A DNA stretch of 64,000 bases from JAIVJG01 sp964236735. GTDB taxonomy: Bacteria > Acidobacteriota > Blastocatellia > Pyrinomonadales > Pyrinomonadaceae. Below the pieces are notes generated by a model, which did no database searches, was not told the DNA's origin, and saw nothing but the letters and a program-made list of their open reading frames with translations. The stretch is taken from NCBI GenBank assembly GCA_964236735.1, contig CAXSFM010000012.1, positions 83,481 through 147,480 of the forward strand. Direction: 5' to 3'. Positions 27,848-33,894 of this stretch are shown here, one piece after another. Made by a program: the position numbers and the translations under genes. The first letter of the stretch is position 1; every line of letters begins with the position of its first letter.

Positions 27848-28336
27848 CTATTGAGCGCGACGCGAAATTGGCTCGAAGCGCGGCTGCGCGCGTTGTATCT
27901 GGTGCAACATGCGATCAACTTTCTCTTCCGTCCCGATTAACTGCGCCAGCGTGATGCCGGAGAGCGCCTGCTGAACGACTTCATGCAGGCCGACGATGAC
28001 GGGGCGGATGCCGCAGTCGCCTGTGTGAATACAAGAATCGAGCACGCCCGTATAGCTCTTGCAGTGACCCGCCAGCACATCCTCATCGAGCACCTTGATG
28101 ACTTCGCTCAGAAAAATCTCAGATGCCGGACGCGCGAGAAGATAGCCGCCTTTCGTGCCGCGTATGGAAGAAACGAGTCCCGCCTTATTCAAAATCCAGA
28201 GCAGCTTGCCGGCGTTGGCGACGGAGATTCCCTCGCGCTCGCCGATCTGCGCGAGCGTCAGAAACTCGCCCTCGCCAAGTTGCGCGAGTTGCAATAAGCA
28301 ACGCAGCCCGTATTCTTCCTGTGCTGAAACTTTCAT
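27848..28336 (-). CDS. Rrf2 family Fe-S-responsive regulator of the suf operon
   Basis: A 162-aa winged-helix protein (LTLAQIGEREGISVANAGKL, then GLVSSIRGTKGGYLLARP). Three cysteines in GHCKSYTGVLDSCIHTGDC have the IscR/SufR-like spacing of a cluster-binding loop. Rrf2 regulators of this type repress Fe-S assembly genes when their own cluster is loaded. It heads the suf genes and shares their promoter, so autoregulation is likely. The C-terminus (after VDRMLHQIQ) is a short basic tail. Confidence 0.92.
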   Translation of the reverse strand: MKVSAQEEYGLRCLLQLAQLGEGEFLTLAQIGEREGISVANAGKLLWILNKAGLVSSIRGTKGGYLLARPASEIFLSEVIKVLDEDVLAGHCKSYTGVLDSCIHTGDCGIRPVIVGLHEVVQQALSGITLAQLIGTEEKVDRMLHQIQRAQPRFEPISRRAQ

Positions 28337-28378
28337 CCGTTGTGCATTCAGTCAATGTTAATCTTCAACAATGACGCC

Positions 28379-28407
28379 ATTTTAAGCATACCTTACTTTT
28401 TTGTCAA
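28379..28407 (-). promoter_or_regulatory. near-consensus promoter of the rrf2-suf operon
   Basis: On the minus strand TTGACA (28407-28402) and TAAAAT (28384-28379) are separated by exactly 17 bases, 42 bases before the rrf2 start codon. The spacer contains AAAAAGTAAGG, the same text that forms the 24-bp repeats further upstream, so a protein binding that motif would cover the promoter. Confidence 0.85.
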
Positions 28408-28475
28408 GATTGTCAGCTAACACAATCACCCTCTTTCCAACACTCTCTCGCGTCAGGCTGCTACTCTCTCCATTT

Positions 28476-28547
28476 GCCTTACTTTTATGGAAAAGATTTG
28501 CCTTACTTTTTAAGGTGTTGTCTGCCTTACTTTTTAAGGTGTCTTGA
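28476..28547 (-). repeat. three tandem 24-bp units upstream of the suf promoter
   Basis: GCCTTACTTTT starts at 28476, 28500 and 28524, exactly 24 bases apart; units two and three are nearly identical throughout, unit one diverges after the core. A fourth, single core lies in the promoter spacer (28390-28402). Upstream activator or repressor sites are one reading; simple slippage repeats are the other. Confidence 0.75.
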
Positions 28548-28679
28548 TTGGCTCTGTCTTTCGGCGGGTCAACTGGTGGTGTGATGAGTCTGGTAGGTTG
28601 CACTTATGTTCCTCCTGTCTGCTGGAGATGTCGAATGTTGGAGGACGCCGCGCAGAAGCTTCGACGTGCTTCGGTCATC

Positions 28680-28707
28680 CAAAACTTACCTTGCAAAGTA
28701 AGTTTTG
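28680..28707. other. inverted repeat at the left side of the accessory island
   Basis: Ten-base perfect arms CAAAACTTAC and GTAAGTTTTG enclose an eight-base centre. It lies in a gene-free stretch, near the left limit of the accessory region. It could be a weak terminator or a recombination or protein-binding site. Confidence 0.45.
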
Positions 28708-28847
28708 AATCAGCGCGGCGTCAATTGTCCTCGCCTAGAGAACAACTTTGTGCCGCGCACTTTACGCGCCGCGCGCCAGCGATGCAAGAGAAAAATGCTG
28801 CCAGTGAACGAAGGGCGAACGCTTGTCGGTGGCACGCGCCAGAAGCT

Positions 28848-29032
28848 GCGAGCGGGAGCGAGCGACGGCGCGCTTCGCGGCGGCGGGGGGAATGAGCGAG
28901 CGACAGCGAGCGAATGCGGCGGGCGGGGCTATCTGACAGGACTCCGCACCGAAGACCGCGAGGCGCGCAGCCGCAGGCGAGCAAACGAGCGGACGACGAC
29001 ACCAGACCAGCCAGACGACGCGGCGCGCGTCG
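28848..29032. repeat. direct repeat copy 1 (185 bp) of the accessory island
   Basis: The 185 bases match 31790-31974 without gaps at about 174 positions by hand count. The text is rich in GAGCGA/GCGAGC units. Both copies contain a minus-strand open frame starting MSSSARLLA, but several differences between the copies change amino acids, so it is probably not a gene. Confidence 0.9.
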
Positions 29033-29460
29033 CCAACTCCTTCAGATAATTTTCCTCTTGCCAGACGCGCCGGCTTTCAACTCCTTCACATTTTTACCGT
29101 CGGTAACATCTGGCCGGTCGAGTGGGAAAGTTACGGCGCGCTTTTTGCGCCGTGCTGTGGTGCGTGCGCCGGAGCGAAGCGCAGGCGCACAGGCGTGCCC
29201 GACGGTGAATGTGCCAAGCGTTCAGCGCGAAGGCGGACGATAATGCGAATTATGTTCGAGAGGCACTAAGGCGCGCGGCCTCGCGCGACGGCTGCCGGTG
29301 GCGCGCGAGAGCGCGGCACGAGAACATAATTTCGCATTATCGCTGCCGACGAGCGCACACCGCCTACCCGACCACGCACATGTTGGAGCGAAGCGACAAC
29401 ATGAAGCACGGCGGCGCGACGAAGGAGCGGCGACGCGCGCATGAATCTATCCGTCGGTAA
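29033..29460. other. gene-free, repeat-rich stretch of the island
   Basis: I see no convincing gene here. It contains a 13-base perfect palindrome TTACCGTCGGTAA (29094-29106), with CCGTCGGTAA again near 29452-29461. It also has a long imperfect inverted repeat with arms 29238-29257 and 29322-29342, the second with one extra base. The arms read GATAATGCGAATTATGTTC and its complement. The loop is about 64 bases and itself GC-rich and self-complementary. Confidence 0.6.
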
Positions 29461-29781
29461 TTATTCGTCGCTCAACTGTGAGGCGCGTTGCGCTTTTCGG
29501 CGGGAGTGCCGCGCGGTTTTCCTGACTTCTTCTTCGCGGACGCGCTGCACGTAATTGAACAGCAACATGAGTAAAGCGACGCTCACGGCTTGAATCAACT
29601 GGACGGCTGACTCGCGCGTGAACGCGCCATGCTCGACGTAGGCCGACGCCTTTGGCAACAGCACGATAGCGACAGCGAGCGCACCGCTGCGCGCATTTCG
29701 CAGAATCGAATATTTGGAACAGTGGCGATGATGTTCGAGCCGCGTCATCTGCGTCGGCGGCGGCGTGTCTGGAGAAGACAT
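29461..29781 (-). CDS. small membrane protein, island gene, function unknown
   Basis: A 106-aa product with two hydrophobic segments (GALAVAIVLLPKASAY and QAVSVALLMLLFNYVQ) and a basic C-terminus. The ATG has GAGG seven bases upstream, which supports translation. Small two-helix proteins next to phage-like genes are often holins, but nothing specific shows that here. It is the last of five minus-strand genes between the two direct repeats. Confidence 0.55.
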   Translation of the reverse strand: MSSPDTPPPTQMTRLEHHRHCSKYSILRNARSGALAVAIVLLPKASAYVEHGAFTRESAVQLIQAVSVALLMLLFNYVQRVREEEVRKTARHSRRKAQRASQLSDE

Positions 29782-29815
29782 TGAAGAACCTCGCTTGAGA
29801 TTGATTGTGCCCTAC

Positions 29816-30247
29816 TCACTTGTAAGCTTTGAATCTGACGATGAAGCTAAAGTTTTCAGGGATGATTGGTGTCCCGCTTGAGTTGCTGAAAGAGAGCGCG
29901 AGAACATTGGCCGGACGCCCTGCATCAACTGACAAGTCGAGCAACGGAAAGACGAGCGTCCCGCCGTTGTCTATGAATGGCGGCGGCGTGTCCAGCGCGA
30001 AATGAGCATGGCCCGGCAACACGTCGAAATATGCCTGCCAGACATAATCATTCACCTTCTCCCAGTCGAGCGCGCCCCAGTGGTTCGCAAAAGTTTCGAC
30101 TGTGATGTGCGGCTCTGGATAAATCCACGTCACGCGTTCGATGCACTCTCGATAGCTCGCACGCGCGACGCCTTCCTGCTGCATCACGCCATCAGCGATG
30201 ATCTGGCCTCTGACTCGCAACTCCTGAAATGTTCTTCGGCGTGCCAT
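29816..30247 (-). CDS. island protein with RTFxxLRVRG N-terminus (paralogue 1)
   Basis: A 143-aa protein without signal peptide or membrane helix. It begins MARRRTFQELRVRGQIIADG, matching the start of the gene directly upstream (MPAKRTFLNLRVRGVAQFDG). The rest is rich in beta-forming and aromatic residues and diverges from the paralogue. The shared head and variable body resemble phage tail or capsid decoration proteins, where a conserved N-terminus anchors to the particle. A GGGGGT run five bases before the ATG may be the ribosome binding site. Function is unknown. Confidence 0.6.
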   Translation of the reverse strand: MARRRTFQELRVRGQIIADGVMQQEGVARASYRECIERVTWIYPEPHITVETFANHWGALDWEKVNDYVWQAYFDVLPGHAHFALDTPPPFIDNGGTLVFPLLDLSVDAGRPANVLALSFSNSSGTPIIPENFSFIVRFKAYK

Positions 30248-30255
30248 GTGACCCC

Positions 30256-30642
30256 CTATTCGTACACGCTAATTTGCACCGAAAGCTTTGCCGGTAGATT
30301 TGCAGGTTGATAACTGATTCCCATGATGTCATCGTCCGTTCGATAGATGGTGGAAAATCCGTCCCGATAATCACCGTTTGAGACGAGCGTGTGTGTCTTG
30401 CCTTCTGGAAAAGCACCAGTCAGGTATCCTTCCACATATCCGCCATCTACAACGCCCCAATCAATTATTCCGCCCAGCGTGTTCTCTAACACATTTACTA
30501 ATATGTTGTTGTTGGCATCAATCGAGAGCAACGCGACATAGCGCGGAACACTCGGCGCGCTCGTCGGAATGCCGATAACTGGACCGTCGAACTGTGCGAC
30601 GCCGCGCACGCGCAAATTTAAGAATGTCCTTTTGGCTGGCAT
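30256..30642 (-). CDS. island protein with RTFxxLRVRG N-terminus (paralogue 2)
   Basis: A 128-aa protein. The frame is open further upstream, but the ATG at 30640-30642 sits seven bases after AGGAGG, the best ribosome binding site in the island, and gives the same N-terminus as paralogue 1. The body (YVALLSIDANNNILVNVLEN, then DWGVVDGGYVEGYLTGAFPE) looks beta-rich. Only eight bases separate its stop from paralogue 1. I do not recognise the family; a structural phage-like role is inference from the arrangement. Confidence 0.65.
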   Translation of the reverse strand: MPAKRTFLNLRVRGVAQFDGPVIGIPTSAPSVPRYVALLSIDANNNILVNVLENTLGGIIDWGVVDGGYVEGYLTGAFPEGKTHTLVSNGDYRDGFSTIYRTDDDIMGISYQPANLPAKLSVQISVYE

Positions 30643-30752
30643 GGCATGACCTCCTTTGAAAACAGAGCCGGTGTTGATTTCCAACACCGGCTACAGTGGA
30701 ACATCTGATGCTGCTTCGCGCGCACTGCACAGCGCGCGAAGCAGGCTGTGCG

Positions 30753-31274
30753 TTACGAGACGAAGTACGCGCCCCACGACGCTTGATTCGTCCCCGACGG
30801 CGTCCCCGCGATGGTGTGCAGGCCGAGAGCAAAGAGCGCGCGACAGATGATGAACAGAGCCAGTCCGGGCGTCACGTCGGCATCCGTCGCGTAGCCGATG
30901 CTCTGGGTCGTCAGGCCGCGCGTTGCCGCTTCCGTGTCCCACGCGGTCTTCTGTGTCGAGGTCAGAGCGTTGAAGGCGGTCACGCTGGCGGTGTACTCGC
31001 TGCTGCCCGGCCCCAAGACCTTTTGCAGCAGAAACGAATTCCAGCGATAGCTCGTCGGCGCGATGGTCTTGACTGCGCCGATGACGCCTGCGCCAAGCTT
31101 CGTCAGGCCGCGCTGGATGGCGAGCAGACGCTGGCGCGTGTTGCCCTGCAAATCGGTCTGCGGGTTCGCGGGAATGACGCGCTGGCGCACGAAACCGCGC
31201 TTGTCGAAAGTGATGGTGTCTCCCACTGTGCCGCTCGCTTCGAGCGACATGAGCGGACCTTTAACCTTAGCCAT
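30753..31274 (-). CDS. phage-type structural protein candidate
   Basis: A 173-aa protein with GGAG 11 bases before the ATG. The N-terminus MAKVKGPLMSLEASGTVGDT is followed by RQRVIPANPQTDLQGNTRQR. A basic stretch, PxNPxT, a Q and then an LTxxQ/W-type helix (FNALTSTQKTAWDT) is a layout I associate with small proteins in phage structural clusters. No signal peptide. It precedes the two RVRG-tagged proteins and follows the nuclease-like gene, all on the same strand, so they probably form one transcription unit. Confidence 0.6.
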   Translation of the reverse strand: MAKVKGPLMSLEASGTVGDTITFDKRGFVRQRVIPANPQTDLQGNTRQRLLAIQRGLTKLGAGVIGAVKTIAPTSYRWNSFLLQKVLGPGSSEYTASVTAFNALTSTQKTAWDTEAATRGLTTQSIGYATDADVTPGLALFIICRALFALGLHTIAGTPSGTNQASWGAYFVS

Positions 31275-31295
31275 GATAAAGAGTCTCCTTCCCTG

Positions 31296-31631
31296 TCAGG
31301 GTCTGTAGGGGACAGCGTTGCGGGATTCGAGTAGCTCCGTGTTGAGGTTGTGCCAGACATCTTTTTCGCCCGGCACTTGATACAGCAACTCACAGAGCCA
31401 GCGACCATATTTCTCTGCTCGTTTCGTCTGGACTTTGAAGGCGGTCGCCGCTGACAGCTTTCCCACCACAAAGGCTTTCGCCTTGATGCCGTCGAACGAC
31501 ATCAACTCCGGCGCGTTGACGCGCGCGAGACGAAACGTCTCATGCACCAAGACATGAAAGCCCAGATCAACTTCCAAGTGCATGGTGTCGCCGTCAACGA
31601 TAGAGAGAAGTTTGGCGTTGTACTCGAACAT
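31296..31631 (-). CDS. staphylococcal-nuclease-like (SNase) domain protein
   Basis: A 111-aa protein consisting of an OB-fold SNase/thermonuclease-type core: LLSIVDGDTMHLEVDLGF, then FRLARVNAPELMSFDG, which covers the metal-binding aspartates, the first arginine and the NAPE acidic residue. KYGRWLCELLY carries the second arginine. There is no signal peptide, unlike secreted thermonucleases. A cytoplasmic role on phage or element DNA is possible. It starts at ATG 31629-31631 without a clear ribosome binding site. Confidence 0.7.
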   Translation of the reverse strand: MFEYNAKLLSIVDGDTMHLEVDLGFHVLVHETFRLARVNAPELMSFDGIKAKAFVVGKLSAATAFKVQTKRAEKYGRWLCELLYQVPGEKDVWHNLNTELLESRNAVPYRP

Positions 31632-31669
31632 GATTGGTTGAGTGATGCGCGCCGGTGAGTGTGCAAATG

Positions 31670-31709
31670 AAACGCCGTCCCGCGAAACTATCTGCACACG
31701 GGACGGCGC
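31670..31709. other. hairpin upstream of the SNase gene
   Basis: CGCCGTCCCG and CGGGACGGCG face each other across about 16 bases. It lies between the SNase start codon and direct repeat copy 2 and may end transcription arriving from upstream or mark a regulatory site. Confidence 0.4.
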
Positions 31710-31789
31710 GCGCCAACATCTTATCCAAATTCGAGTCGGTGTCAATATTCCGACAGCATGTTGATGCTGGCGGTCTGCGCGTGAAGCTC

Positions 31790-31974
31790 GCGAGCGGGAG
31801 CGAGCGACGGCGCGCTTCGCGGCGGCGGGGGGAATGAGCGAGCGACAGCGAGCGAATGCGGTGGGCGGGGCTATCTGATAGGACTCCACACCACAGACCG
31901 CGAGGCGCGCAGCCGTAGGCGAGCAAACGAGCGGACGACGACACCAGACCAGCGCGACGACGCGGCGGCGGTCG
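31790..31974. repeat. direct repeat copy 2 (185 bp) of the accessory island
   Basis: Second copy of 28848-29032, same length and same orientation, exactly 2,942 bases further on. Between the copies lie the five small island genes. Differences cluster near the right end. Confidence 0.9.
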
Positions 31975-31993
31975 AGCCGGTTCAACAAATTCG

Positions 31994-32014
31994 GTACGTT
32001 AAATTTTAACGTAC
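31994..32014. promoter_or_regulatory. 21-bp palindrome next to direct repeat copy 2
   Basis: GTACGTTAA, ATT, TTAACGTAC: nine-base perfect arms with a three-base centre, 20 bases beyond the end of the direct repeat. The form suits a dimeric repressor or a recombination-site arm. Confidence 0.5.
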
Positions 32015-32102
32015 AGCCATCTGCTGGCCGATCTGATGATGCGGCGAATCTCGCACAACAAAAAGCGCGCGGCGAATCAAAGCGCGCGCGTGAAAGCCGC
32101 AC

Positions 32103-32152
32103 AATTTTTGCGGTGAAATTTTGCGGTGGAACAACGCAGTAATTTTGCGGTG
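32103..32152. repeat. three ATTTTGCGGTG iteron-like repeats
   Basis: GCGGTG preceded by a T-tract begins at 32110, 32123 and 32147, all in the same orientation. Recombinase arm sites, replication iterons and activator sites can look like this. The surrounding stretch 31975-32437 contains no gene I can support. Confidence 0.5.
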
Positions 32153-32351
32153 AGTGTTGAAGCGAGTGTGAGAGTTTATTTTTTGCATAGCACCTTTTCG
32201 ACAAAACATCAGTAAAGACGGGCTTTTTGAGAGAATTCTGCTATGAAGATGCCGCCTGCTCCGTTCCCGCTCCGTTGCGATGTGTGGGCGCAGTTTAATT
32301 TTTTCTTGATTCACTCATCTGTGCCCCGACTGTGCCCCGTCCTGATGTGAG

Positions 32352-32389
32352 AAAGGCACCCCACGCTGAACCGTAGAGTGCCTTTTTTT
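32352..32389 (+). terminator. Rho-independent terminator on the plus strand
   Basis: AAAGGCAC (32352-32359) pairs with GTGCCTTT (32378-32385), and the T-run continues to 32389. No plus-strand gene lies upstream in the island, so it may close an unrecognised transcript or be a remnant. Confidence 0.6.
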
Positions 32390-32437
32390 GCTTCGAGGTT
32401 GACCTCTGGCGAGGTTTTGCCGGTGGCTGCGTCTGCA

Positions 32438-32575
32438 TCACTCGTGAATGATGCGCGCCACTTGCCACGACAAACCGATGCTTAATCTGAATGGTCTCTC
32501 GTTCGGCGTCGGTTCTTCATCCCACACGCGCCACACGATTTTTGCGAAGAGTCTTATCCTGCGTAGATGTTTCAT
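32438..32575 (-). CDS. 45-aa island protein, function unknown
   Basis: A very short gene with a strong ribosome binding site (GGAGG seven bases before ATG 32573-32575). The product starts MKHLRRIRLFAKIVWRVWD, has a central EEPTPNERPF and ends LSIGLSWQVARIIHE. It is compact, basic and rich in tryptophan. It overlaps the 3' end of the next upstream small gene by 59 bases in another frame, which suggests that gene's last residues are not under strong selection. I do not recognise a family; the placement behind an integrase suggests an element-encoded accessory protein. Confidence 0.6.
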   Translation of the reverse strand: MKHLRRIRLFAKIVWRVWDEEPTPNERPFRLSIGLSWQVARIIHE

Positions 32576-32756
32576 GTCGTCGCCTCCTTTCATGGCTTTC
32601 TCCCATTCGTCTTACGAGTCGCCAAAATGCGCGCTCGCTCGTCTCTTCAATGCGTCTGGCTCTCGACCAGTCGCCGGCCGACCAAGCCTCTGCCGTCGCG
32701 CTCTGTAAACGCTGCCAAAGCTGCTCCGCTTCCTGGACTGATTTTGTGAAGCTCAT
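32517..32756 (-). CDS. 79-aa island protein coupled to the integrase
   Basis: A 79-aa, mostly helical, charged protein (MSFTKSVQEAEQLWQRLQSA, then WSAGDWSRARRIEETSERAF). Its ATG shares one base with the integrase stop (TAATG), so it is probably translated by coupling. The basic C-terminus could bind nucleic acid. Small genes following a tyrosine recombinase are often excisionases or regulators, but no helix-turn-helix is clear. The last 20 codons overlap the ribosome binding site and start of the 45-aa gene. Confidence 0.5.
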   Translation of the reverse strand: MSFTKSVQEAEQLWQRLQSATAEAWSAGDWSRARRIEETSERAFWRLVRRMGESHERRRRHETSTQDKTLRKNRVARVG

Positions 32757-33625
32757 TATTTCTCCTCCTCTCGGCGTGATGGCCTGTCATTGAAGACGGC
32801 TTTATTGGTTTGCATCTGTCGTTCGAGTAGAGCCACGTCGCCGGAAATCGGCACAGTTGGATAGAGACGCCGCACTTGGTTGAAGTAGTAAACAGTCATA
32901 TCAACCTTTTCGTGTCCGGCGCGCGTCATCACTTCAAGGGCTGACTTGCCCTCGATGATCTGACCGAGAATCCACGCATAGCGGAAAGTGTGAGGCGTGA
33001 CGTGACAACTGATTTTCAGTTCGTCGCAGAATTTTGTCAGCCAGACTGTGAAGGTCTGGCGTGCGAGCGGCTGACCGCTCCGGCTCTTGAACAATCGACC
33101 TCGAATTGTCCCGCACTCGCGTCGAAACTCTATGATGTCCTCTGCGAGATCACCGGATATTTCAACTGCTCGCTCACTCGCATAAGATTTGCTGCCACGC
33201 AGGACGACGTAATCAACTCCTTGAAGCTGGCGCACGTCTTCTGCAAATAAATTAAGAGCCTCGCTGATTCGCGCGCCCGTCTCATACAGCACACGAACAA
33301 TTAACTCATTTTGTCGCCGCGTCCGTTTGAATACCTCTCCTTTTGATTCATCGGCCCGGCGACGCAGAGTCTCAAGGATGAGTCTCGTTTCGACTGCTGA
33401 TGGCAGGTCGCGCACCTTTGGGCGATAGCGCGTCCGCTCGTGCCGGTGGCGTCGGTCTGTGTAATGAGAGTTCGCGCACCAGTTGGCGAACTGCACAAGA
33501 TTCACGATGTACTGATGTTTAGAAGTTCGCGCCATGCGGATCGGCAATGAGGCCGCGAACTTCTCTTTCAGGTTGGGATTGTTCAAGTCGTCGCGTGTGA
33601 TGCACGCTTCGGTGATGTACTTCAA
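32756..33625 (-). CDS. tyrosine recombinase/integrase, start codon missing or degraded
   Basis: The C-terminal catalytic domain is complete: R119 (TGARISE), K146 (RGSKSYA), H212 and R215 (PHTFRYAW), H238 (RAGHEKVD) and the nucleophile Y247 (TVYYF), numbering from the TTG at 33623-33625. Coding similarity continues upstream of that TTG: the same frame is open to 33805 and encodes a SAM-like N-terminal core-binding region (DLHADYIRSLISRDLSPSYI). None of those 60 codons is ATG, GTG or TTG. Either a rare start is used or the 5' end was lost. The enzyme would integrate or excise the surrounding island. Confidence 0.85.
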   Translation of the reverse strand: MKYITEACITRDDLNNPNLKEKFAASLPIRMARTSKHQYIVNLVQFANWCANSHYTDRRHRHERTRYRPKVRDLPSAVETRLILETLRRRADESKGEVFKRTRRQNELIVRVLYETGARISEALNLFAEDVRQLQGVDYVVLRGSKSYASERAVEISGDLAEDIIEFRRECGTIRGRLFKSRSGQPLARQTFTVWLTKFCDELKISCHVTPHTFRYAWILGQIIEGKSALEVMTRAGHEKVDMTVYYFNQVRRLYPTVPISGDVALLERQMQTNKAVFNDRPSRREEEK

Positions 33626-33833
33626 CGTCGCCCGTTGAAGTTCTATGTAGCTTGGTGAAAGGTCGCGGCTGATGAGGCTGCGAATGTAATCGGCGTGAAG
33701 GTCTGTGATGTTTTCATCAGTTGAAGGTAGCTCATTTTGCCTGACTAAACTCTCAAGATTGCGCGGGGATGCAGAAGAGACGAGTTTTTCACCGCACTTC
33801 CAAAGCTACTTGTGATAGTTGGCTCTCTATCGT

Positions 33834-33879
33834 GAACAAGCCATCTCTCGCAAACAAAGTTGCGAGAGATGGCTTGTTC
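33834..33879. terminator. perfect 20-bp hairpin between DUF4214 gene and island
   Basis: Arms 33834-33853 and 33860-33879 are exactly complementary over 20 bases with a six-base loop ACAAAG. It begins 16 bases after the stop of the DUF4214 gene on the minus strand. No T-run follows, so it may act as an RNA-stabilising end or Rho-assisted terminator, and it also marks the right limit of the island. Confidence 0.65.
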
Positions 33880-33894
33880 GATTGAAAGATGCTT

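Noticed and set aside
28476..28547. The 24-bp repeats as a CRISPR array
   Set aside because: Units are directly adjacent with no unique spacers, only three exist, and no cas gene is nearby.
28721..29002. Open frames starting MSSSARLLA in both direct repeats as paralogous genes
   Set aside because: The differences between copies often change the amino acid, the composition is Arg/Ser-rich as expected of GC-rich noncoding DNA, and there is no ribosome binding site.
28848..31974. The two 185-bp repeats as template and variable repeats of a diversity-generating retroelement
   Set aside because: Differences are spread over all bases, not adenines only; neither copy lies at the 3' end of a gene; no reverse transcriptase is present.
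32006..32314. A 102-codon minus-strand frame in the island
   Set aside because: It spans the palindrome, iterated repeats and an A/T-rich stretch, has no ribosome binding site and no protein-like pattern.
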